From assembly GCA_964509075.1 (NCBI GenBank), contig CAZDWC010000007.1, positions 1 through 64,000 of the forward strand: DNA of 64,000 nucleotides, written 5' to 3'. The stretch comes from UBA7239 sp964509075. GTDB taxonomy: Bacteria > Pseudomonadota > Gammaproteobacteria > Pseudomonadales > UBA7239. Both the position numbers and the translations under genes were made by a program. This document shows, piece by piece, positions 51,977 through 60,934 of the stretch. The number at the start of each line of letters is the position of its first letter. Position 1 is the stretch's first letter. Below the pieces are notes generated by a model that was not told the origin of the DNA, made no database searches, and saw only the letters and a list, made by a program, of their open reading frames with translations.

Positions 51977-52417
51977 ATGACACGAATGTTTTTCTGGCAA
52001 GCAAAAACATTGCAGGAGTTGACCCCGGCAGAGTTCGAATCGCTGTGCGATGGCTGTGGTAAATGCTGTTTACACAAGCTGGAGGATGAAGATACCGGAG
52101 AGGTTTATTACACCAATGTCGCCTGCCGTTTTCTCGATCACGCGACTTGCCACTGCCAGACCTACAGTACGCGCCGGCAAGCTTTGCCCGCGTGTACTGT
52201 GCTGACCCCGGATGCGGTGCGCACCATCGGCTGGTTGCCGGAGACCTGCGCCTATCGGCTGATCGACGCAGGCTTGCCACTCCATGATTGGCATCCGCTG
52301 ATCTCCGGTGATGCGAATTCGGTACACGCGGCAGGTGTGTCCGTTGCCGGAAAGGTGTTGCATGAACACGATGTCGACCCGGATGACATGGAAGACTATG
52401 TAGTGCATTGGGTATAA
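51977..52417 (+). CDS. YcgN-family Cys-cluster protein
   Basis: 146 residues. CDGCGKCCLHKLED followed by CRFLDHATCHCQTYSTRR is the YcgN/UPF0260 Cys signature (four or more Cys, possible Fe-S or zinc site). The family role is unknown. ATG at 51977; ATG at 51986 is possible. Same direction as flhB after 42 bases, possibly read through. Confidence 0.88.
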   Translation: MTRMFFWQAKTLQELTPAEFESLCDGCGKCCLHKLEDEDTGEVYYTNVACRFLDHATCHCQTYSTRRQALPACTVLTPDAVRTIGWLPETCAYRLIDAGLPLHDWHPLISGDANSVHAAGVSVAGKVLHEHDVDPDDMEDYVVHWV

Positions 52418-52512
52418 GTGCCGATCTGCATTTGAATGCAGGAGTGGATGCACTATGATGCCGGCGCGCCCTGCAGGGTGCTTTTCCCTGACATTATTAC
52501 AACGGATTTTTC

Positions 52513-53469
52513 ATGAGCATGTCCCGAACGGTTCTCGTTACTGGTGCTTTCGGTAACCTTGGCCAGATGTTGCTGGCCGAGCTGAAAGCGCGGGGGCACC
52601 GCGTGTTGGCGGTGGATCTCGATAATCCGCGCAACCGCAAGCTCGCACAGGATATGAGCCACTTGTATGACGAGCTGGCCTGGGGCGATTTGCGCAGCAT
52701 GGATTTCAAGCCGCTGTTGCAGGGCTGCATGGCAGTGATTCATCTCGCCGCCGTGTTGCCGCCGGTCACGGAGAATGCGCCGGAGTTGGCGTATGACATC
52801 AATGTCAAGGCTACCTTGCGCTTGATCGGCGACATCGAAAGCCGGGTCAACAAGCCGCTGCTGATCTACCCGTCTTCGGTTACGGTTTTCGGATATCCGG
52901 AACCAGCAGATCGCCTGATGCGCAGCGACGATGTTGTGGCAGCTTCCGACAACTACACGCGTCATAAGGTTGAAATTGAACAGCGGCTCGCCAGCAGCAA
53001 TATTCCATGGACGGTGCTGCGTGTCGGTGTTTCGGTGGATTCGCGTACACTCGGCACCGATTTGTCGATGATCCGTAAACTGTTTCGGGTACTGCCGGAC
53101 AATCCGCTGGAATACGTGCATCCCTGCGATGTGGCAACAGCGATGGCAAACAGCATTGACAACCCGCGCGCCGTGAACAGGATTCTGTTGCTGGGTGGTG
53201 GTGGCGATTGCCGTGTAACGCAGCATCAATTTCTCAGTGCTGCCATCAACGCATTGGGCATTGAGCTGCCGCGCAGCATGCTGGGCAACGAGCGCTATTA
53301 CACTTCGTGGATGGATACTGCAGAATCACAGGAAATCCTGCAATTCCAGCGGCACAGCTTCGCCGATTACCGCGCCGACATGCGCGAGCGTCTGCGCTTT
53401 GTGCGCTGGTTTACCGCGCCACTGGCGCCGCTGGTGCTGTGGGCGATGCGAAAAATCCTGGAAGGCTAG
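52513..53469 (+). CDS. NAD-dependent epimerase/dehydratase-family protein
   Basis: 318 residues. Extended SDR fold: VLVTGAFGNLGQMLLAELKA (nucleotide site), VIHLAAVLPPVTENAPEL, and an active-site-like YPSSVTVFG followed by DNYTRHKVEIEQ (Y-x-x-x-K). The C-terminal part binds the substrate. Substrate unknown. It converges on metK with a hairpin in between. Confidence 0.85.
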   Translation: MSMSRTVLVTGAFGNLGQMLLAELKARGHRVLAVDLDNPRNRKLAQDMSHLYDELAWGDLRSMDFKPLLQGCMAVIHLAAVLPPVTENAPELAYDINVKATLRLIGDIESRVNKPLLIYPSSVTVFGYPEPADRLMRSDDVVAASDNYTRHKVEIEQRLASSNIPWTVLRVGVSVDSRTLGTDLSMIRKLFRVLPDNPLEYVHPCDVATAMANSIDNPRAVNRILLLGGGGDCRVTQHQFLSAAINALGIELPRSMLGNERYYTSWMDTAESQEILQFQRHSFADYRADMRERLRFVRWFTAPLAPLVLWAMRKILEG

Positions 53470-53479
53470 CCGTAAGCGA

Positions 53480-53509
53480 CAATGCCCGCATCATGCAATG
53501 CGGGCATTG
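53480..53509. terminator. Hairpin between convergent genes (probable bidirectional terminator)
   Basis: A 12-bp perfect stem (CAATGCCCGCAT with ATGCGGGCATTG, 6-base loop) in the 49-base gap between the epimerase gene and metK. No T-run on either side, so efficiency is uncertain; position fits termination of both genes. Confidence 0.5.
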
Positions 53510-53518
53510 CCCTGAACA

Positions 53519-54712
53519 TTACTTCAGACCCGCTGCATCGCGCAGTGCTTCCGCTTTGTCGGTGCGTTCCCAGGTGAAGCTGGTGTAGTCCTGGCCGTTG
53601 TAGCTCACCGTTTCCGAGTTGCGACCGAAGTGGCCGTAAGACGCGGTGGCACGGTAGATCGGCTGCAACAGGTTCAGCTGTTTGGTGAGGCCGTATGGAC
53701 GCAGGTCGAAGAACTCGCGCACCAGTTTGATGATGGTTTCATCCGATACCTTGCCGGTGCCAAAGGTGTTGATGGACACGGATGTCGGCTCGGCGACACC
53801 GATGGCGTAAGACACCTGGATCTCGCAGCGATCGGCCAAGCCAGCGGCGACGATGTTTTTCGCCACGTAGCGACCCGCGTAAGCAGCAGAGCGATCCACT
53901 TTGGAGGGGTCTTTGCCGGAGAACGCGCCGCCGCCGTGACGGGCCATGCCGCCGTAGCTGTCGACAATGATCTTGCGACCGGTCAGACCGCAGTCACCCA
54001 TCGGGCCACCGATTTCAAAACGACCGGTCGGGTTGATGTAGATCTTGGTTTCTTTCGACATCCACTGCGCCGGGATGACGTGCTTGATGACCAGTTCCAT
54101 CACGCCGTCGTGAATGTCTTTATCGGACACATCAGCCGCGTGCTGGGTAGATAACACGATGGCATCAACCGCCACCGGCTTGCCATTCTCGTAGCGGAAA
54201 GTCACCTGCGATTTGGCATCCGGGCGCAGCCACGGCAGCAGGCCGGACTTGCGCGCTTCAGCCTGGCGCTCTACCAGACGGTGGGCGTACTGGATCGGTG
54301 CCGGCATCAGCACGTCGGTTTCGTTGGCGGCGTAGCCGAACATCAGACCCTGGTCGCCGGCGCCCTGGTCTTCCGGCTTGGCACGGTCCACACCCTGCGC
54401 GATGTCGGGTGACTGCTGGCCGAGCAGGTTCAACACGCCGCAGGTGCTGCCGTCGAAGTAGACGTCGGAGCTGTTGTAGCCGATGTCGTTGATGACGCCG
54501 CGAATGATTTTTTCGTAGTCGATGATGGCGGTGGTGGTGATTTCACCGGCGACAATCGCCACGCCGGTTTTCACCAGCGTTTCACAGGCCACACGCGCGT
54601 ATTTGTCCTGCGCGAGGATCGCGTCGAGGATCGCGTCCGACACCTGGTCGGCCATTTTGTCCGGGTGGCCTTCGGAGACCGATTCGGAGGTAAAGACGGA
54701 ATATTCAGACAT
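53519..54712 (-). CDS. metK: S-adenosylmethionine synthetase
   Basis: Makes SAM from methionine and ATP. 397 residues, full length. FTSESVSEGHPDKMADQVSD at the N-terminus, GAGDQGLMFGYA (ATP site) and GGGAFSGKDPSKVDRSAAY (P-loop-like, K+ site) are intact. AGGAG lies eight bases ahead of the ATG. It follows the ArsR-methyltransferase gene by 24 bases; that order is the same as in Pseudomonas, where a transketolase gene is also close. Confidence 0.97.
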   Translation of the reverse strand: MSEYSVFTSESVSEGHPDKMADQVSDAILDAILAQDKYARVACETLVKTGVAIVAGEITTTAIIDYEKIIRGVINDIGYNSSDVYFDGSTCGVLNLLGQQSPDIAQGVDRAKPEDQGAGDQGLMFGYAANETDVLMPAPIQYAHRLVERQAEARKSGLLPWLRPDAKSQVTFRYENGKPVAVDAIVLSTQHAADVSDKDIHDGVMELVIKHVIPAQWMSKETKIYINPTGRFEIGGPMGDCGLTGRKIIVDSYGGMARHGGGAFSGKDPSKVDRSAAYAGRYVAKNIVAAGLADRCEIQVSYAIGVAEPTSVSINTFGTGKVSDETIIKLVREFFDLRPYGLTKQLNLLQPIYRATASYGHFGRNSETVSYNGQDYTSFTWERTDKAEALRDAAGLK

Positions 54713-54736
54713 GAACGCAACTCCTCAACACAAGAA

Positions 54737-55741
54737 TCAAACAGGAACAACAGGTGGATGGAACGGCCGCTTGCGCGCCGCGTGGATCTGGATCTGGAAG
54801 CCGTTGCGCAGCGCCAGATACTGGCTGTGCTCACAGGTCAGCCCGGCTTGCGCCAGCCATCCGGTGAGCTCATTCGGGTCAAAGCCAAGCCAGATGTCGC
54901 CGCAGGACTCGCGCACCCAGCTCTGCTGGTGATGGGAGAGCTCGCAGATCAGCAACACAGCATCGGCCGGTAACAGGTTGCCTGCCGCCGCTATCACTTC
55001 GGCGGGTGACGGCGTGTGGTGCAGCACCATGTTCAGCACCACGCAATCAGGTTTCAGGCTGGCCGGCAGGCTGGCGATCTCGCCGCAGCTCAGCTGGACA
55101 TTTTCAAGTTTGTGTGTGCTCACATATTCCGCGGCCTGTGCCAACATCGGCTGGTTGTTGTCCAGCCCGAGCACGGTGGCGAAACGCCCGGCCAATTCGC
55201 CGAGAAACTGGCCGTTGCCGGGGCCGATCTCCAGTGCCAGCGCCTGCGCCGGCAGGTCGAGGTTGTCCAGCAGCGCTGCGACAGCCGGGCCATACAGTTC
55301 GTAGTCGGCAATCTGTTCCTGCTGGCGACGGAACAGTGCTGCGTGATCTTCGAAAAATCCGTGGGAGCTGGCAGCGCGCTCGCGCTGGACTTCCGCCAGA
55401 CGGCTCGCGATCTCGCCATCCAGCGGCATGGCATCCACGCGACCGAACAGCGCCTGCTGCAGTTCCGGGTGATCCGATTCCGCCGCCGCCGCCCGGCGAT
55501 AAAAGATGGTATTGCCCTCGCGGCGTGTAGCCACCAGTTCGGCCTGGGCGAGAATCTTGAGGTGATGACTCATGCCGGATTGCTTCACGCCCAGCAGGTG
55601 GCACAACTCCAGCACCGCAAAGGAGTCCTGTTTCAACAGACGCAGCACTGCAAGGCGCAGCGGGTCGGCAGCGGCCTTGAGGTAACTGGCCAGCAACAGC
55701 GCAGCGCTGTCGGCCTGTGGAGAAACGGGATGCTGCAACAT
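54737..55741 (-). CDS. ArsR-family regulator fused to a SAM-dependent methyltransferase domain (SahR-like)
   Basis: 334 residues. The N-terminal winged helix (residues ~15-85) reads ADPLRLAVLRLLKQDSFAVL then LLGVKQSGMSHHLKILAQAE, an ArsR pattern. The C-terminal half is a class I methyltransferase fold: ALEIGPGNGQFLGELAGRF (SAM loop), DCVVLNMVLHHTPSPAEVI, and PADAVLLICELSHHQQ. SahR regulators sense S-adenosylhomocysteine and control metK and related genes; this gene sits directly upstream of metK, as in Pseudomonas. A 26-base palindrome lies ~65 bases ahead of its start. Whether the C-terminal domain is a catalyst or a sensor is unknown. Confidence 0.9.
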   Translation of the reverse strand: MLQHPVSPQADSAALLLASYLKAAADPLRLAVLRLLKQDSFAVLELCHLLGVKQSGMSHHLKILAQAELVATRREGNTIFYRRAAAAESDHPELQQALFGRVDAMPLDGEIASRLAEVQRERAASSHGFFEDHAALFRRQQEQIADYELYGPAVAALLDNLDLPAQALALEIGPGNGQFLGELAGRFATVLGLDNNQPMLAQAAEYVSTHKLENVQLSCGEIASLPASLKPDCVVLNMVLHHTPSPAEVIAAAGNLLPADAVLLICELSHHQQSWVRESCGDIWLGFDPNELTGWLAQAGLTCEHSQYLALRNGFQIQIHAARKRPFHPPVVPV

Positions 55742-55805
55742 GGATCCGCGAGTGTGCCGGCAGGCCATTCAGTCAAAGGGAGCGAGATACTAGCAGCAGC
55801 TCTCA

Positions 55806-55831
55806 CCTATATCAAAACTTTTTGATATAGG
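55806..55831. promoter_or_regulatory. Palindromic operator ahead of the ArsR-methyltransferase/metK unit
   Basis: CCTATATCAAAA and TTTTGATATAGG, a perfect 12-bp inverted repeat around a 2-base centre. It lies between the ArsR-family gene (start 55741) and ppx (end 55855), in the right place for an autoregulatory operator. The ATATCAA core resembles reported SahR sites. Not tested. Confidence 0.75.
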
Positions 55832-55854
55832 TTCGCCGTCTCGGCAGCTGCGTT

Positions 55855-56772
55855 TCACACCAGCCGGATCTGCTGGCCGCCTCCCTTGAGCAATTCCAGC
55901 AGTAAGCCCTCACGCAATGCCGTCTTGCTGTGCTGGATACTTTTAATGTCCAGCTCCTTCATGATCGCCGTCATGATCGCCAGCCCCGGCAGCAACACGT
56001 TCTGTCGCGAAACTTTCAGTCCCGGCAGTTCCAGCTGGTAGACCTTGGGAAACGCCAGTGCGTCGTCACGGATTTTTTTCAGCACCTCGGGGGTGAGCAG
56101 ACCGTCGCTGTAACCCTGTTCCCGCGCGATGGCCGACAGCATCTTGGCCGTGCCGGAAGAAGCATAAACGCGCTCCCAAGGCACAGCGGTCAACTCGGCC
56201 CGGCGCAGGTAGATATGCTCACGGGCAGCGATCATCGCCTCCTTGAAGCGGTCGCGGTGGATATCGCCGCTGGCAAAAAAACGATCGCGCCAGCTGACAC
56301 AGCCCAGGTCCAGGCTGCGCAGCAAGACGGGTTTGCGGTCGATGCCAATTGCAAACTCGGTACTGCCGCCGCCGATATCAATCACCAGTCGCGTTTCATG
56401 ATCTTCCGGCAAATTCCAGGATACGCCGCTGTAGATCAACTCGGCTTCACGTTCTCCCGCAATGATCTCGATGTTGAACCCCAGCTTTTCTGCCTCGCGC
56501 AGCAGTGGCGCGATATTGCTGGCCGTGCGAAATGTCTTGGTACCCACCGCCGCCACCGCGGTCACCGGATGTCGCGCGATGGCTTCGCGGAAATGCGCCA
56601 GACAGATGAGCGCGCGCGACATGGCGATCTCGCAGACCTTGCCCGTTGTGGCCACGCCTTCGCCCAGCTGCACTTTCTCACTGAAACGCTCGACGACACG
56701 AAAACTGCCGTTGACGCGCTCGGCGATCAGCATGTGGAAACTGTTGGAGCCTAGATCGAGGGCTGCGAGCAT
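55855..56772 (-). CDS. ppx: Exopolyphosphatase/GppA family protein (short form)
   Basis: 305 residues, the ASKHA-type phosphatase core without the C-terminal HD-like half of E. coli Ppx (~510 residues). AALDLGSNSFHMLIAE and ETRLVIDIGGGSTEFAIG (phosphate/nucleotide loops) and SSGTAKMLSAIAREQG are intact. Acts on polyphosphate or pppGpp. Short homologues are common in Pseudomonadales. Divergent from pip, with a 190-base gap. Confidence 0.88.
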   Translation of the reverse strand: MLAALDLGSNSFHMLIAERVNGSFRVVERFSEKVQLGEGVATTGKVCEIAMSRALICLAHFREAIARHPVTAVAAVGTKTFRTASNIAPLLREAEKLGFNIEIIAGEREAELIYSGVSWNLPEDHETRLVIDIGGGSTEFAIGIDRKPVLLRSLDLGCVSWRDRFFASGDIHRDRFKEAMIAAREHIYLRRAELTAVPWERVYASSGTAKMLSAIAREQGYSDGLLTPEVLKKIRDDALAFPKVYQLELPGLKVSRQNVLLPGLAIMTAIMKELDIKSIQHSKTALREGLLLELLKGGGQQIRLV

Positions 56773-56962
56773 GGAGTGAATATCTTCCCGAGTTTTTTAT
56801 AAATGCAGATAACGGATTCTAGCCGACCCGGACGACAGGTTTATGATCCATACGAAACAAAGTGACTGGCGATAAGGATTCGTCGCCAAGAACTTTGCCA
56901 AAGACGCTGCCAGTATCCTCTCGTGCTACAGTAAAGCATGGCAACTGCCGAAGGATTCCTGC

Positions 56963-57940
56963 ATGTTCGTGCCCTATCCCGACATCAAACCCTATCACAC
57001 CGAACGTTTTCGCCTGGATGAACTGCACGAGGTTTATCTGGAGCAGTGTGGCAATCCTGATGGTATTCCAGTGCTTTATCTGCACGGCGGGCCGGGAATC
57101 GGCTGCACGCGGCAGAGTCGCACGTTTTTTGACCCGGACAAATACCGTGTGATTCTCTACGACCAGCGCGGTGCCGGTCGTGCGACGCCACACGCCGAGT
57201 TGCGCGACAACACTACCGATCACCTGCTGGCCGACATCGAAATCATCCGTGAACGCCTCGGCATCGACAAATGGCTGTTGTTCGGCGGCTCCTGGGGTTC
57301 GACACTGGCCCTGTTGTATGCGGAACAGTATCCGCAGCATGTCTCCGGCATGATCCTGCGCGGCATTTTCCTGTGCCGGCAGAGCGATCTCGACTGGATG
57401 TACAAGGACGGCGGTCTCAACCGCTTTTATCCGGATTACTGGGAAGATTTCCTGCGCCCGCTGCGCGGCCACCCGCAGGCCGATGATCCGGTGCAGGCCT
57501 ACTACAGCATCCTCACCGGCGACAATGAACTCGCGAAGATGGGCGCTGCCAAGGCCTGGGCGCTGTGGGAGGCGCGCTGCTCCACATTGCACCCCAGCCA
57601 CGACATCATGGAGCAGTTCACCGATACCCATGCCGCCATGGCGATAGCCCGCATCGAAACGCACTACTTCGCGCACCAGACGTTCATCGCCGAAAACCAG
57701 ATTCTTGCCAACGTCGACAAACTGCGCGGCATACCCGGCATCATCGTCCACGGCCGCTACGACATGCTGTGCCGGCTCGAGGCCGCCAGCACCCTGCACC
57801 ACGCCTGGCCGGATTCCGAATTGCACATCGTGCGCGAAGCCGGTCACGCTGCCGCCGAGCCCGGCATTGCAGACGGCCTGATTCGCGCCACACGCGAGAT
57901 GCTGCGCCTACTCAGCAACGACACAGAGAGTGCCGGATAA
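56963..57940 (+). CDS. pip: Proline iminopeptidase
   Basis: 325 residues, alpha/beta-hydrolase. Removes N-terminal proline from peptides. Oxyanion loop LYLHGGPGIGC, YDQRGAGRATPHAEL, nucleophile elbow FGGSWGSTLALLYAE (Ser in GGSWGS), and a C-terminal His in REAGHAAAEPG; Asp likely in the HGRYDMLC segment. Followed by the rhodanese gene after 56 bases. Confidence 0.93.
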   Translation: MFVPYPDIKPYHTERFRLDELHEVYLEQCGNPDGIPVLYLHGGPGIGCTRQSRTFFDPDKYRVILYDQRGAGRATPHAELRDNTTDHLLADIEIIRERLGIDKWLLFGGSWGSTLALLYAEQYPQHVSGMILRGIFLCRQSDLDWMYKDGGLNRFYPDYWEDFLRPLRGHPQADDPVQAYYSILTGDNELAKMGAAKAWALWEARCSTLHPSHDIMEQFTDTHAAMAIARIETHYFAHQTFIAENQILANVDKLRGIPGIIVHGRYDMLCRLEAASTLHHAWPDSELHIVREAGHAAAEPGIADGLIRATREMLRLLSNDTESAG

Positions 57941-57996
57941 CGCCGCACGCAGTACTGCGCGTACAATAGCGACCTTTCTACAGGGGGCCGCCGATC

Positions 57997-58833
57997 ATGC
58001 ACCTGCCACTGATACTCGAACCTGCCGAACTGCACACGCATCTCGGCGATGCAAAACGGCCGGCCAACGAAAAGCTGCTGATTGTCGATCTGTGCAGCGC
58101 GGAAAAATATCGCGAAGGCCATATTCCCGGCGCCGTGAACCTCAGCACAGCCGATCTGGTCTGTGGCATCAAACCCGCCACCGGCAAACTGCCCAGCGCG
58201 GAACAACTCGGCTATGTGTTCGCGCGCATCGGCCTCACGCCCGACACGCATGTGGTGTGTTATGACGACGAAGGCGGCCCCTGGGCCGGGCGTTTGATCT
58301 GGACGCTTGACGTCATTGGCCACACCAAATATTCCTTCCTCAACGGTGGCAAAACGGCGTGGATTGGCGACGGCTTGTCGCTGGAATCCGGCGAAAATGT
58401 ATTGCCAGCTGACACGTACGCCACACCATCCATCAGCACGGTGTTTTCTGCCGAAATGGAAGAAATCCAGTCACACCTGCACGATAAAGACTTTCTGGTG
58501 TGGGATGCGCGCTCGCGCGATGAATACACCGGCGCCAAAGTGCAATCTGCACGCGGCGGCCATATTCCCGGCGCCATTCATTGTGAGTGGACCGAGTTGC
58601 TGGATGCGCAACGCGGTTTGCGTTTGCGCACAGATCTGGCTGCTTATCTCGCCAGCAAAGGCATCACCCCCGACAAAAATATCGTCACACATTGCCAGAC
58701 ACATCGCCGCTCCGGTTTGACTTATGTCGCAGCGAAATCACTCGGCTATCCGCAGATTCGCGCCTATCCCGGCTCATGGTCGGAATGGGGCAATCGCGAC
58801 GACGTGCCCGTCAACACAGGAGAAAAACCGTGA
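57997..58833 (+). CDS. Two-domain rhodanese (thiosulfate sulfurtransferase)
   Basis: 278 residues with two rhodanese domains. The first (residues ~25-135) has DLCSAEKYREGHIPGAVN but no active Cys loop is apparent. The second has WDARSRDEYTG and the active-site loop CQTHRRSG (Cys catalytic). Transfers sulfur from thiosulfate or another donor to a thiophilic acceptor. Overlaps psd by four bases (GTGA). The rhodanese-psd pair is also found in Pseudomonas. Confidence 0.9.
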   Translation: MHLPLILEPAELHTHLGDAKRPANEKLLIVDLCSAEKYREGHIPGAVNLSTADLVCGIKPATGKLPSAEQLGYVFARIGLTPDTHVVCYDDEGGPWAGRLIWTLDVIGHTKYSFLNGGKTAWIGDGLSLESGENVLPADTYATPSISTVFSAEMEEIQSHLHDKDFLVWDARSRDEYTGAKVQSARGGHIPGAIHCEWTELLDAQRGLRLRTDLAAYLASKGITPDKNIVTHCQTHRRSGLTYVAAKSLGYPQIRAYPGSWSEWGNRDDVPVNTGEKP

Positions 58834-59723
58834 GCCAGAAAAACATCTTGGGCGGCCGATTCGATTTTGCCGACAAGGCTACACTGCCGGACAAATTGTT
58901 TGTCACACTGCAATATCTGCTGCCACAACACCTGTTGTCACGCATCGTGGGCTGGTTTGCCGAAAACGAAACGCCGTGGCTGAAAAATTTCCTGATCGAG
59001 AAATTCATCCGCCAGTTTCGCGTCAACATGAACGAAGCCGAGCAACCCGACTACAAGCGCTATCGCAACTTCAATCATTTCTTTACACGTCCGCTCGCCG
59101 AAGGCATGCGTCCGATTTGCGCAGAAGGATTGGCCTGCCCGGCCGACGGCGCCATCAGCCAGCTTGGCAACATCGAACACGGCCGCATCTTCCAGGCCAA
59201 GGGCCAGAGCTACAGCGCGCTGGAGCTGCTGGGTGGCGACGCTGCACTCGCGGCAACATTTGAAGACGGTTTGTTTGCTACGATTTACCTGTCACCGCGC
59301 GATTACCATCGCGTGCACATGCCTACTGCCGGCAAATTGCTGCGCACCGTCTACGTGCCGGGCGATCTGTTTTCCGTCAACACCACCACGGCCGAAAATG
59401 TGCCGCGCCTGTTCTCCCGCAACGAAAGGCTAGTGGCTATTTTTGATACCGAATACGGTGAAATGGCTGTAGTGCTGGTGGGCGCCATGATCGTCGCCGG
59501 CATTGAAACCGTGTGGGCCGGGCAAGTCGCACCGCGTCAGCGCCGCATCGAAACACAAGACTTCACGTCGCCGCCGGTCGCTGTCGCCTTGGAAAAAGGC
59601 ACAGAAATGGGCCGCTTCAAACTGGGCTCCACCGCCATTGTGTTGCTGCCAAAAAAATGCGGATTGCAGTGGCAAGGCACAGCAGGTCAGGCGGTGCGGA
59701 TGGGCGAGGTGTTGGCGCGTTGA
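58830..59723 (+). CDS. psd: Phosphatidylserine decarboxylase
   Basis: 297 residues. Makes phosphatidylethanolamine from phosphatidylserine at the inner membrane. The proenzyme self-cleaves at the Gly-Ser of KLGSTAIVLLPK to give alpha and beta chains with a pyruvoyl group. Other family blocks: YRNFNHFFTRPLAEGMRP, PADGAISQLGNIEHGRIFQAKG, YLSPRDYHRVHMPTAGKL, YVPGDLFSVN. The GTG at 58830 overlaps the rhodanese stop. Confidence 0.95.
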   Translation: MSQKNILGGRFDFADKATLPDKLFVTLQYLLPQHLLSRIVGWFAENETPWLKNFLIEKFIRQFRVNMNEAEQPDYKRYRNFNHFFTRPLAEGMRPICAEGLACPADGAISQLGNIEHGRIFQAKGQSYSALELLGGDAALAATFEDGLFATIYLSPRDYHRVHMPTAGKLLRTVYVPGDLFSVNTTTAENVPRLFSRNERLVAIFDTEYGEMAVVLVGAMIVAGIETVWAGQVAPRQRRIETQDFTSPPVAVALEKGTEMGRFKLGSTAIVLLPKKCGLQWQGTAGQAVRMGEVLAR

Positions 59724-59732
59724 GAAAGGAGG

Positions 59733-60860
59733 TTAAAGCCTGCTGTACAGCCCGTACTGCTGAGTGATCACTGCTTCCATTTCCAGATCCATTAATGCGG
59801 CAGATAATCGCTCTACCGATAGCTGGCAGCGCTCGCCCAATACATCCAGTGACACGGGTGTGTGATCGAGCAGGTGAAACACGGCGAGCGCATCTTCCGA
59901 CAACGTTGCGGTTCTATTGCTGAGCGTGCTGATGGCCTCGCACTCGCGCTGCTTGAAGGCGAGCAGGCCGCCCAGTTCGTCGAGAATATCCTGCGTGGTT
60001 TCGACAAGTTTTGCTCCCTGGCGAATCAATGCATGACAGCCGCGATGAAAAACGGAGCGCACCGATCCCGGCAGTGCAAACACTTCGCGACCTTGATCCA
60101 GCGCGTAGCGTGCAGTGATCAGCGAGCCGCTCTGCAATGACGCTTCAATGACCAGCGTGCCGAGGCTCAAGCCACTGATGATGCGGTTGCGGCGCGGAAA
60201 GTGCTGCGCATTGGGCGCAGTGGCCGGTGCAAATTCGGTGATGATGGCGCCACCACTGGCGATGATTTCCGCGGCGAGTTTTTCATGCCGCCGCGGGTAG
60301 ATGTCGTCAATGCCGGTGGCGATGGCGGCAAGGGTCTTGCCATGGCTGTCGAGCGCGCCGCGATGGGCAGCGCCATCTATGCCCAGCGCCAGGCCGCTGG
60401 TAATCGCAAGGCCATGCTGCGCCAGCGCTGCAGAAAATTCGCGCGCCAGTTCAAGGCCGCTCGCGGAAGCATTGCGACTGCCGACCACGGCCAGTTGCGG
60501 CAGATGCAGGCTTTGCAAATCGCCTTTCACGTAAAGCAGCGTCGGTGCCGCATGTGTCTGCAGCAACAGTTGCGGATAGTTATTGTCTTCGCAGTGCAAC
60601 AGTTGTGCGCCGGCAGCCAGCGCGCGCTCATGATCGCGCAGTGCGTGCTGCAACAGTTCGCTGTCGGGTTTGCGTGCGCAGAAATCCAGCCACAAACGCT
60701 GTTGTACGGGTGACAGCACGTCTTGCAGTGCGGCGGGCTTGCTCTTCAGCAAGGCCTGCATGCCGCCGATGTCTCGCAACAACTTGTGCTGCGAAACCGG
60801 GCCCATTTCGGGAATGCGATTGAGTGCCAGCCAGGCGAGTAGGGTGTCTTGTCCATCCAT
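59733..60860 (-). CDS. dprA: DNA processing protein DprA
   Basis: 375 residues. Loads RecA on incoming single-stranded DNA in transformation. An N-terminal helix-hairpin-like domain (LAWLALNRIPEMGPVSQHKL), the Rossmann core with LAVVGSRNASASGLELAREF, ITSGLALGIDGAAHRGALDS and RNRIISGLSLGTLVIEASLQ, and a C-terminal winged helix (DHTPVSLDVLGERCQLSV). It converges on psd with nine bases between. Confidence 0.95.
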   Translation of the reverse strand: MDGQDTLLAWLALNRIPEMGPVSQHKLLRDIGGMQALLKSKPAALQDVLSPVQQRLWLDFCARKPDSELLQHALRDHERALAAGAQLLHCEDNNYPQLLLQTHAAPTLLYVKGDLQSLHLPQLAVVGSRNASASGLELAREFSAALAQHGLAITSGLALGIDGAAHRGALDSHGKTLAAIATGIDDIYPRRHEKLAAEIIASGGAIITEFAPATAPNAQHFPRRNRIISGLSLGTLVIEASLQSGSLITARYALDQGREVFALPGSVRSVFHRGCHALIRQGAKLVETTQDILDELGGLLAFKQRECEAISTLSNRTATLSEDALAVFHLLDHTPVSLDVLGERCQLSVERLSAALMDLEMEAVITQQYGLYSRL

Positions 60861-60934
60861 GAGAAACTGCCGTCCTTGCAGAATTTGTTGTCGCAGCTTA
60901 GCGCGGCGGCAGGCAGATTTGAAGCGTGTCCTGT

